This document shows positions 48,946 through 64,000 of a DNA stretch of 64,000 nucleotides, one piece after another (position 1 is the first letter of the stretch; each line of letters opens with the position of its first letter). The notes beneath the pieces are model-generated. The model ran no database searches and had not been told where the DNA came from. It saw nothing but the letters and a program-made list of their open reading frames with translations. This stretch comes from Dioscorea cayenensis subsp. rotundata. Its lineage: Eukaryota > Streptophyta > Magnoliopsida > Dioscoreales > Dioscoreaceae. The position numbers and the translations under genes were made by a program. The stretch is from the NCBI RefSeq assembly GCF_009730915.1, contig NC_052484.1:2756054-2820053 (forward strand). Direction: 5' to 3'.

Positions 48946-51701
48946 TTAAGATGATTGTTCTTGAGTAGTGTTTTGTTCATCTTGGGTGGTTTCTTCAGGT
49001 GGAGGAGGTTCAGGAGCAGCCTCCATGCTTCTTTTCTTGAGATGGTTATAGCTTCCCTTTTCCATGAAAAGTTGAGCAAAGTGATGCTTGCAATAGAGAA
49101 CTCCATCTAGTGCAGCATAGTTTGATGTTGTAAGCATGCATCCTCCATAAGAACATTTGAAGCATGTCTTATGATATGACTCTCCCTCAACAGTGAGCTA
49201 CCACAACAAAAACATCGATGATAAGACCGTGGAGAAAGATCGATATGACAACACTATTTCGCAACTATATTTATTAGATCTATAAGCAGACAAAATTTTT
49301 TTTTTTACTAAGATGAATGATTATACTGATAAAAAAGACATAGACTTGCACAATCATCTTCGGAGTAAGCAGGAGCATAGCTTGCTGAGCACTGGAATCA
49401 TTCACATACAACAATACTTACATTTTCTAAATGATTGTTTTCTTATTTATATAAATTAATTATTTTTGTTAATTATATTATATTAATCTTCCTAAATAAT
49501 TGTTTTTATTTATTTCAATTTATAAAAATTAAATTGCATTAGTTTTGACCCTTAATTGTCTTTTAGGATAAATCTCATGGTGTAGGTCATGTTATGATGG
49601 CATTCTTACACATGATAATCATATCATATTGATAGTTATGTGACATATAATTTAGTTTTAAGATATGACAATCTTTTAAATATATAGCCACAAAATATAT
49701 TTTATTAATTTTTCCTGCATGATAATATTCTAAGTAGTCATATGACAAAAGAAAAACTAATTATTTTCATAAATAATGACATATTAAATTTATGACACAA
49801 CAAATTTCATTCAGACAAGTGACACATAAACAAAGTAATTTTTGTTAGTCATGCTATATTGATTTTCAACTCATGATATAATCATTTCTTTTTGATTAGA
49901 TATAGCATACAAACTAATCATTTTCGCTAATCATTCAATTAGTCATATGACATACAAACTAATTAATTTTACCAATTACCAAGTATTGAATTTTGAAACA
50001 TTATCATAGTTTTAAATATACTAAAGAACAAAAATAGTATTTTCATACACCAACCAATGTATATATGAAAAAGTATGAAAAATCATAATTTTGGTATGAA
50101 AAAAGACTTAAAAACCCCTCTTAAAAAAAATATATATATATATATATGAAAGGTGAAAGTGCATGAGGAAATTAAGTAATGAACCTTCTCTAAAGGGTAG
50201 GCAGTTTTGTGGCAGGCAGCACACTTATCTTGAGTTCCACAAAACATGGAGGACAATTTGCTTGGAGTCCTTGACTGCTAATTTTCTCACAAAATTAACC
50301 AAATTATTATCAATTTATTAATAAACAAAAACAAAGAAAAATTAATTTTGAAATTAACACAAAAATACATATAGTTAGGAAGTATTACAAGTTCATTATG
50401 CTTATCCCCTGACTTTGAAGAAGCTGAAATCCAAAAAGAACAAACAAACATGTAAATCACTAATTATGCAATTAATTAAGCTAACTAAGCATATGATTAT
50501 GTAAAAATTAATTTTTAATTAATTAATTAATTAATTAATAATAATAATAATAATAATAATAAACTTACTTTGAAAGTTCTTGGTGAAATTGCCTGTTTCC
50601 TTGAAAAGTTGCTCAAAGTGAGGCTTGCAATAAAGCACTCCATCCATTGAAGAATAGTTATACATCTGTTGACATTTTCAAGAAATTATATATAATTACA
50701 AATAATAAAATTATATTTATATTTTATTTTATATTTTATTGGGAGAACGAGAAATCAAAATCAAAGTTAAAAAATAATATTTTAAGTAAATGAAATTTAA
50801 AAGAGAGGGGCGGGGTGTAGGGTAAAAATCTCACACATGCATATATCCAAAGTTTTGAAAATAAATATATAGATGTGAGTTTATTATTTTAAATTTTTGT
50901 AACGGTACATGCGAAAATACTCCGTAAAATGCATTCATCCAAACTTTCAATATATATACATATAAGTATATGTTTTATCAGCACATACTTAGATTTTTAA
51001 AATCTATAAAATGTGAATTACTATTAGATGTTGTACATGCATCTAACAATCACTATAGGAGGTCAAATCTAAAGATGTCCTGATGAGCGCGCCCTCTCTC
51101 TGTGTATATATATCTACACAAGTTCAAGTTATTTATTTATGAGACAATTATTTGCATACTCTTAAAAAGTGGACGATTATCAAAGTATCTTCATAAAAAT
51201 TATATTTACTTATATATCTTTAAAAAAAAATATTTATTTATATTCTTTAATTTATGAAAATCAACCTACAAATTTATTTAGATACAAATTACAATTATTT
51301 ATTTTTTCTATTTTTTATTTTGCAAAAAGAGCGAAGATATAAATAGTTTAACTTTATGGTCATAAAAAATATACAAGTAAATAAAAACAATTTACTAGAC
51401 TATATATAATAATTTTTTATTTTTCGATAATTGTATAAATCATAAAAACCCCATTTATTTATTTATTTTATGATAGCATACATGCAAAATTACAAATGAA
51501 CATAAAAATATGTCGATACTCTCAAATTAATCTTAATCGAAAAAAATTTAGACAAATGAACTTACTGTGAGATTTCCTTTGCAATGGCTACATTTGAAGC
51601 AAGTCTTATGATAGGAAATACCATCGGCCGTGAGCAAGTCGATGAAATGCACCGTCTTATCGCATGCCTTTACATTTATCTTGAGTGCCACAAAAAGACA
51701 T
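48946..51701 (-). CDS. Two-LIM-domain protein (plant PLIM2/WLIM type), frame break in exon 1
   Basis: Plant two-LIM proteins bind and bundle actin filaments and can enter the nucleus. Exons on the minus strand: 51566-51701, 50569-50665, 50389-50423, 50185-50277, 48946-49197. LIM1 reads FCGTQDKC, then YHKTCFKCSHCKG and GVLYCKPHF (about residues 4-62). A spacer with SRTPSKLSSMF precedes LIM2 (FCGTQDKCAACHKTAYPLEK, YHKTCFKCSYGGC, GVLYCKHHF, about 100-160). The tail EAAPEPPPPEETTQDE is Pro/Glu-rich, as in the PLIM2 group. Expected size is 203 aa. As written, exon 1 has three A (plus-strand TTT at 51669-51671) where the frame needs two, so translation from 51701 stops after 14 codons (51657-51659). 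All other exons are open and in phase. The upstream ATG lies in the conserved MSFCGTQ start. A homopolymer assembly error is likely but not proved. Confidence 0.88.
49560..49990. repeat. Degenerate short-repeat block in LIM intron 4
   Basis: Words such as gtcatatgaca, catacaaactaat and tcatgataat recur irregularly at 20-60-bp spacing. It looks like an old AT-rich satellite-like or MITE-derived block inside the intron. No coding content. Confidence 0.35.
50513..50562. repeat. (TTAA)n(TAA)n microsatellite in LIM intron 2
   Basis: A compound run ending 7 nt before the donor of exon 2 (minus strand). Being so close to a 5' splice site, its length could affect splicing. Confidence 0.9.
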
Positions 51702-52081
51702 GGTAAAAAATTAGGAGCTTAATAAAACCTTGACTAAATTTTTCTTATTGATATGAAAAATAATAATAAAAATTCTTCGTCTTCTTCGGCAAGTAGTAGA
51801 TTAAAAGCCGAAAAGCCGAAGAAAAATGAGGTGAAGGATGGAGAAAATGGTGCAAATATAAGAGAAATGAAATGAGATGTGTGGAGAGGGTGTCATCAAT
51901 TTACACCACACAGACCCGGTCAAGAAGGAATGAGAGAAGCTTTGCTATTCATGGTTATAAGTTGGGTTTTTTTTTGCCTTGCTAACCCTGTTACATTATA
52001 TTATTATCTAAATTATCTTAGGGTTATTTTATTTGTCAAAATGACCTTGGGACATCACATCAATGTCCGGTCAATACCCCT

Positions 52082-52440
52082 TTTTTTAGTTTTTTGCATT
52101 GTAGCTTTTTTTTTAATTATTTAAATAATTTATTTGTGGTTTTTGTAATCCAATTTTTGTTTTAAAAAACTGTTATTAAAATAGAAAATATTATTTGAAA
52201 TTAGAATTATTATTATTAACAAAAGAATTATTAAAATAAAAATTATTTAAAAATTGAAAATAATTTAAAATAAGTCCCATTTAATAATTCTCAGCTTAAT
52301 AATAATAATAATTCTAATTTTAAATAATATTTTCCATTTTAATAACAATTTTTTAAAAAAATTGGATTAAAAAATCACAAATAAGTTATTTAAATAATTA
52401 TAAAAGAGAGGAGGAGCTAAAATGCAAAAAATCAATAATT
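52082..52440. repeat. Foldback (long inverted repeat) element
   Basis: The left arm (about 52082-52220) starts with tttttgcattgtagct and runs through ttatttgtg, gtaatccaattttt and attagaattattattatt. The right arm (about 52300-52436) is its reverse complement, with attagaattattattatt, taatccaatttttt, cttatttgtg and tttttgcattttagct. The arms are about 135 bp with scattered mismatches, around a loop of roughly 80 bp. No certain target duplication. Confidence 0.7.
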
Positions 52441-52505
52441 TTTATTTTAAAATACTCAGTTAGTAGCATAGTCAGTACATGGGTGCTAAATGAAATTGAT
52501 GTGAT

Positions 52506-52955
52506 TAGGGGTGTAAATGATACACCTCTACTCGCAGAGCTACTCAGGCTCGACTCGGTGAAAACTCGAACTCGGCTTGGTCACAGTCGAGCGGAGCTCG
52601 AGCTCGAGTAGCTCGAGTAGTCGAGCGAGCCGAGTTCGAGTATTATGATACTTGGCTCGAGTGCTCGCGAGCCTAATCGAGCATGTATGTATATATATAA
52701 TATTAGATTTATTTGATAAAAATCGAGGGGAAAAACTTTCGAGCTCGAACTCGAGCATAATGTTTATGGTTATTTTCAACTTTTTCGAGCTTAATCGAGC
52801 GAGCTCGAGTAGCTCGATTTATGTACCGAGTCGAGCTCGAGTTATAAAATAAATACTCGATCGAGCTCGAGCCGAGTATAGAGTGCCGAATTTTCAGTCG
52901 AGCTTGAGCTGGAGCTCGCTACTGCTCGGCTCGAACTCGATCGATTACACCCCTA
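52506..52955. mobile_element. hAT-type MITE with 8-bp target duplication
   Basis: A 450-bp element with 11-bp terminal inverted repeats taggggtgtaa / ttacaccccta. It is flanked by a perfect 8-bp duplication gatgtgat at 52498-52505 and 52956-52963, the target size of hAT transposons. Subterminal regions are packed with copies of gctcgag/ctcgagc and tcgagcgag in both orientations, as expected of transposase-binding subterminal repeats. There is no coding capacity. The frames read across it are by-products of the repeats. Confidence 0.9.
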
Positions 52956-53959
52956 GATGTGATGGTCCTAGGGTTATTTAAACAATAATATAGTTTAATA
53001 AGGTTGGTAGAGCAAAAAGCCCTTATAAGTTTTTTAATTATTAACTTTTGAATAATTTCTTTTTTTTTAAAAAAAAAAATCATTTAATATAAGATATTTT
53101 AATAGCAAAATTGTAACTAAAATTCTAATTTTTGGAGGGAAGTAATGAAAGAGAAATGATCCATGAACTCGGTTTCATGGTAGGAGGGATTTTATGAAAA
53201 GTGATACTTGATGTGGTATCCCACTATCCCCATACAATTAAATTTTGCTACATCATTTTTTAACTTTTAAAATTTTAAAAATTTTATCCAAATCAGTTTT
53301 TATTTTCAGTATTTTATCAAAATATTAATTGCATGGAACCACATAGGAAACAACTTTGAAAAATAATGATTAAAAAAATAAATGAAAAAAACAAAAACCC
53401 TTTCGTACGTACATGTTGTGTAAAGTTTGATTTGTGAGATTTTTATTGTCAAAGTTCAAAATGCATCCACATAGTATTGCTAAAAGGTGTTTAATATGAG
53501 AGCAGGTTTGTAATCCAATTTTTATATCATCGATGAGAACATATGGTCGTATAATCAATTTTTCAATTGTTCGTATGTCTTTTATTGTAATACATACTCT
53601 AATTTTGTTTGTTGCATTTGTTTAAAAAAAAAGCAAATGAACAAAATAGAGGGATTATATGATCAAAAATGAAAATATACAAGAACTATTTAGTATTTAT
53701 TTTTTATTTTTTATTTTTTTGCAAATTTTAATACACATGACAACAATTAAGGCAATTAGGTTTCTTGCATTTTTACATCCAAAATCCGATAAGGAGGAGG
53801 TCATTACCCATTAGGGCCAAACGGATCCGGATCTTGTGGGATCCGGATTGGGATCCGCATCCGATAAATTTCGGAACTTCTCATCGGACTCCAGCATTCC
53901 ACTCCACCAGCTCAACCCGCAAAAGCTCTAGACGGTGATCACCGGCGGCCGCGACGACG

Positions 53960-59663
<5,704 letters not shown>

Positions 59664-60522
59664 AAAGTTTCTGAGCATAAAGACTGAACCGTGTAGCGGA
59701 ATTCAATCTCCGAAACTGATCAAACTATTTACTCATGTTTCGACTTTTAGATTATATAAACCCGATATCGATCATACAGACAAATGAAATTCTGGTTTGT
59801 GTTTCTAATCCCTGGAGGTTACATCGAAAATTATGTTATTGATCACTTGTTATGTTGGCGACGCATGTTTGATGGAGAAAAACATGTACCTTCTTTTCGG
59901 GTGCATTGTGCTGAAAGTTTTGTCGAAAATGATTGTTATCGAAAATATGTTAATTATTTGTCGGAACTCCGGAATTTTTTTAATGCCATAACTCAATGTT
60001 TATTGTTAAAAGCAGAAGGAAAATGAGGCAGGAATTGCTAAGAAAGTTTCATGTCTTGATCTAAACTTGTCAGACCATTTTTGTTATTATTTTAGTTTTT
60101 TAGAATAAATTGAGCATTGAATTTTGAATTACTTTTTTTTTATTTTGAAATTTATTATTGAAAATAAGAACCTGAAGAAAAACGAGTTGAAACGCGTAGC
60201 ATATTTTTTTAGTTTGGATTTTTTACCAAATTAAACATAAAAAATTTATGAACTCAGAGAAGAGTTCATATTTGTGATGTCTTTGAATTTAAATGTGTAC
60301 ACTTTCTTATCATAGTCTTCAACTTGCAAACTCTTAATGGAAGTTTAATAAAATGATAATAATAATAATAATAATAATAATAGTAATTTAACATTTATTT
60401 TCTTCTTAGTTAATTATGTACTCTTGTAAAATTTCTTCATTCATTTAGTAGGTACTCTTGAAAAAGAAAATTTGAGATTCTTATATAGTTTTTAACATTA
60501 ACCAACTTAAAGAAAAAATTTA

Positions 60523-60823
60523 GTATAATATCCGAATTGGTCCTTTTATTTTTATCTCTCTTTCTTTTTGATCCCTCTACTCAGAAATGTGCCCCACTAA
60601 TCCCTCTGCTCTTGAAAATGACCAAATTTACTCCCTTTACCTTTAATTTTTTCTCATCTAGTCCTCTTACTTTTGAAAATATAACCAATAATTGGCTTAT
60701 TTTAGAGTAGAAGGGACTAAGAAAAGTTATTTTTAAGAGTAGAGAGATTACGTGGGAGCATTTCTGAGTAGATGGACCAAAAGGGAAGAGAGAAAAATAG
60801 AGGGACCAATTCGGGTATTATAC
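60523..60823. mobile_element. Foldback MITE, about 300 bp
   Basis: The two halves are reverse complements over about 120 bp. The left end is gtataatatccgaattggtc and the right end gaccaattcgggtattatac, with matching inner words such as ctactcagaaatg / catttctgagtag. The flanks are A-rich (aaaaaattta on both sides), so the target duplication, perhaps 9-12 bp, cannot be fixed. The long TIRs without ORF suggest a Mutator-like MITE. Confidence 0.7.
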
Positions 60824-62069
60824 AAAAAAAATTTAGATATTTTGAAATATCTATAATTTTGATCCATAATAATAATAATTTTAAAACTAAAATTTTGTTA
60901 AAGATGTGTATGTAATATTATGATTTTTCACGGGTTTATGCGAATACCATTCATTTTTTTTTAAAATTTCACATTTGGATTATATACAAGTGGGGATGAA
61001 TAAGAGGGATTAATTATATATATATATATATATAGTTTTCTAATTTAATTAATAGTGACTTGATTTTTTCAAAAAAAGTTCAAGTGTTAGTTGGAATTTT
61101 TTTCCTTCTCAACTTTGTCTTTAGTAATTAATATTTTTAAATTATTCAAAATTTTCTGGAAGGAGAGGAAAAAAAATATGGCAACAAAAATAAAATAAAA
61201 TAAATCAGCTTAAATTTATGTTTTTGTTTTGTCATTTATTAAACCCAAATTTTTTAATTGTGTAAAACTTGGACTTAGAGGGAATTTTATTAATTTTATT
61301 ATATTTCCCAAGTTTAAAATCATTTAAATTAAGGAATTTTTCTTTTTTTTAAAAAAAAGAAATTTTAAGAGTATTTATTTTTTTAAAATAGTAATTAATA
61401 AACATAATTTTCTTTTTTAATGATTTTGTTCCACAAGAGTGAAAAGGAATAAAAATAAATACTAATTGCTTCATTTTTATAAGATTTTATCAAAAATAAA
61501 GTTATATGATTTACACAATGACGATAGTTTTTTTTTTTAAAATAAAAGTGGGTAAACCATGACGATTGGTTCAATAAAATAATAAATAATTAGTCATATT
61601 GTTTGATTGTTCAATGTACTTGCAAAATTATAGTTAATCTTAATTAGTTTTTAATTATCATCAAATGTACTTCTCAATCTTGCAAAATAATTAAACTTAT
61701 ATTTTGTTTTTGTCACGTGTGAAAGTTGGACTTTATGGAAATTTTATTAATTTGTCAATACTTAATATAATTAGTTTGCCATCATTTAAATATAAGTATA
61801 AATAATTTTTTATTTCTTTATAGTTTTTAGAGAATCCATCATCTGCCTAATTTTTTCCCAAGAGTATAGAGTGATATTTTGTTAATAATCCTTCATATGA
61901 GTAAATAGTAAGTAAATAAATAAATAAATAAATAAAACTAATTAAATCTACAAAGTTTTTTTTATATAAATCAAAATGTTACAAGAATTAAAGATAATGA
62001 ATGCTGTACCTATGAAAATATTAGCTTTGGGGATAATTGAATAATAAAAGAAGGCAGATATATAATTCA

Positions 62070-63130
62070 TTGACTTTTGGTGTTGATTAGTTAGGAGCCA
62101 TCCCCAATGATTTTTATTTTAATTTTTGATAAAATATTAAATATAATTTAAAAAATTGAAAAAAATAACATAGTGGATTTTATAATTATTGTGATTTAAC
62201 ACCTATCTCATCAATATCTAACCAAAGAAAACTCTGAAAATAACTCACTTGGTCACTCTCAAATAATAACTTAGTCTTATAAATATTACTAATAATTCAT
62301 TCTCAACATAAATATATATAAATTTTATAAAATAAACACTAGATTTGTTTTTTTCTATATATCATTTACAAGAATGAAGAGGTATTTACAGAGGAATGGC
62401 CAGTTGGGATTAATTCTATTCAGCAGTCTAAAATACATTAGTTTGTGAAAATAATACCATTATTGGTGGTTATTAATATGATGTTGCTATAACGCAGCGA
62501 TTGCTACAGTGGGCATCCATAATTTCAACAGTTATTTATAATATTGAGGTTATTCTTTGTTTTTATTTATTTATATTTATAATTATAATAAATTCCCAAA
62601 TAATTTTTTAAAATATAAAAAATTAAATAAATAAATACAAAGTAAAATAATATTATAAAATTTTAAAAAATATAAAATAAACCAAGCCAACCTTATATAT
62701 TGAGATTATTTTTATCATTTGAGACATTATTATTAATGGACTTTTTGGTGTTGTTTAGTTAGGAACTCAGAAGTGGTCGGTAATTCTATTATTTTATTTT
62801 ATTTTATTTTAATAAAATATTCAATATAAAAATAAGATAATTATTTAATACCTACTTTATTAATATCTAAGAAAAAGTCCTAATAATAACTCCCTCTATC
62901 ACTCTCAAATAATAATCAAGAATAATCTTAGTTTTTATTTGTTTATAAATTATAATTATTGTAAATTCTCAAATTTACTTTTTCTTTTTCTCAAAAAACA
63001 TAAAATTAAAATTTTTAAAAATTTTTTTTTTTACCTCAACCATCCTTTAATTATTAATAATTACAAACCAATCTATCCTAAAAACATTGAGATTATTTTT
63101 ATCATTAAAGACATTACTTTTTAGCAGACT
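62070..63130. repeat. Interspersed direct repeats
   Basis: The block 62070-62290 (gacttttggtgttg, gttaggagcc, atcaatatctaa, cactctcaaataataa) recurs at 62738-62930 with the same word order. A second module, ttgagattatttttatcatt followed by gacatta, occurs at about 62699 and 63088. AT-rich, no coding signal, possibly a decayed non-autonomous element. Confidence 0.5.
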
Positions 63131-64000
63131 TAACGGACGGTGTTTTTTTAATGCATATGAGTAACGTGGGATGTTTTTAATTAAATATTAATATAGAAAA
63201 TATTAGATCCCAATAAACACGTAAGACAGGGGTTTAATTGCAAAAAGAACCCAATACTATTTTCCGTACTTCCGTCCTTTATCAACATAAGTACATTGAC
63301 TAATGAAACCATATAACATCACTTCAAAATTAATTATATATATATATATATATAGGTATGCCGCGTTTGGTACGTCTTTGTGTCTAGATTTCTAATTTGT
63401 TGATATCGCCTAGTATCCGTTACATCATCATCCAACAATTTTGTGTCCTCTCCCATTTACCTCCATCCCCACCCTTTGCTCTTTAATTCATTCTAGATTC
63501 CAATCCTACTTGTCTTCGGATCCGTTTGATACGTAAAATTGTAAGTGATAATACAGAACAACTTTTATTATTATTTATTTGATTTACAAATAGAGTGAGT
63601 ATAGTACAAACAACAGATTGAGTTCACCATAATTGACTAATTTTTTTTACTACTAAAACCATGAAACAAAAATCTTATCGTGATATAGGACAACTTAAAG
63701 ACCATATTGCTTGTACTTAAAATTAAAAATTACACTAAAATATTTGATAGGGATGAGGTTTCACTAGGTCGAAACGAATTTCCTTCTCTTCCTTTTCTCA
63801 ACGTGGTGATCGCCGAAGTTGACAATGCACAGTTGTCCATCAGCTACGACATACACATGCATGATTACTTTTGATCAAAAGGTTATAAGGCAACCTTTAG
63901 GTCTTTTTTGAACTCAAATTGATGTATTTAGGTTTTTGTTTCCTTTTGTATAAAGATGAGGTTTATTTTTAAAATTCTTTATTGTAGGGCATTATGATCG

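Larger units (their letters stand above)
51702..53959. promoter_or_regulatory. Divergent upstream region of the LIM and CFIm25 genes
   Basis: About 2.26 kb between two divergent start codons. It contains a foldback element (52082-52440), an hAT-type MITE (52506-52955) and AT-rich DNA. Near the CFIm25 end, a GC-rich stretch at 53815-53870 has repeated ggatccgga/atccgga words, then a pyrimidine-rich 5' UTR. No TATA box is evident for CFIm25. Confidence 0.5.
59664..64000. other. CFIm25 3' UTR and downstream AT-rich intergenic DNA
   Basis: The first ~400 nt look like 3' UTR. An 80-codon frame (59784-60026, plus) lies in it, with balanced composition but no family I recognise. Beyond that comes AT-rich DNA with an (AAT)n run at about 60352-60381, a foldback MITE at 60523-60823, TA runs at about 61015-61035 and 63333-63353, and direct repeats at 62070-63130. 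No gene is seen to the end of the window. Confidence 0.5.

Noticed and set aside
52540..52852. Open frames crossing 52.5-52.9 kb on both strands
   Set aside because: They are translations of the gctcgag-type subterminal repeats of the hAT MITE.

Overview
The window is nuclear DNA of a flowering plant. The genes are split by AT-rich introns with GT..AG borders, the proteins match plant families, and the gaps hold Ty1/copia, PIF/Harbinger, hAT-type MITE, RTE-LINE and SINE-like debris. The overall look (AT-rich, long TE-laden introns) would fit a non-grass monocot such as a yam, but that is an inference I cannot test here.

Layout. 1-1.1 kb: decayed PIF/Harbinger transposase (minus). 1.4-5.8 kb: 5'-truncated Ty1/copia element (plus) whose 3' LTR ends about 325 bp before the start codon of the next gene. 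6.1-29.0 kb: VPS50/syndetin homologue, 25 coding exons, about 1120 aa, fully open; its introns hold an antisense copia fragment, a tandem pair of RTE-LINE tails and other repeats. 31.4-33.1 kb: intronless plastid nucleobase transporter of the NCS1/PLUTO type (minus). 35.1-44.3 kb: serine carboxypeptidase-like gene (plus), 9 exons, split by a young 4.65-kb copia element (minus) in intron 5 and carrying reading-frame breaks in exons 6 and 7. 47.2-48.6 kb: R2R3-MYB gene (plus). 48.9-51.7 kb: two-LIM-domain actin-binding type protein (minus), with a 1-nt frame break in exon 1. 54.0-59.7 kb: CFIm25/NUDT21-type pre-mRNA cleavage factor (plus), 7 exons, 200 aa. 59.7-64 kb: AT-rich intergenic DNA with a 300-bp foldback MITE and direct repeats.

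The genes form no pathway or cluster. They are ordinary single plant genes covering endosomal recycling, plastid nucleobase uptake, secreted/vacuolar peptidase activity, transcription, actin bundling and mRNA 3'-end formation. I found no convincing undescribed multi-gene system. The points most worth a second look are the young copia insertion with a perfect 5-bp target duplication and promoter-like LTR motifs, the frame breaks in two otherwise well-preserved genes (assembly error or real loss), an hAT-type MITE with an intact 8-bp target duplication in a divergent promoter region, and several intron tandem duplications that begin or end at splice sites.
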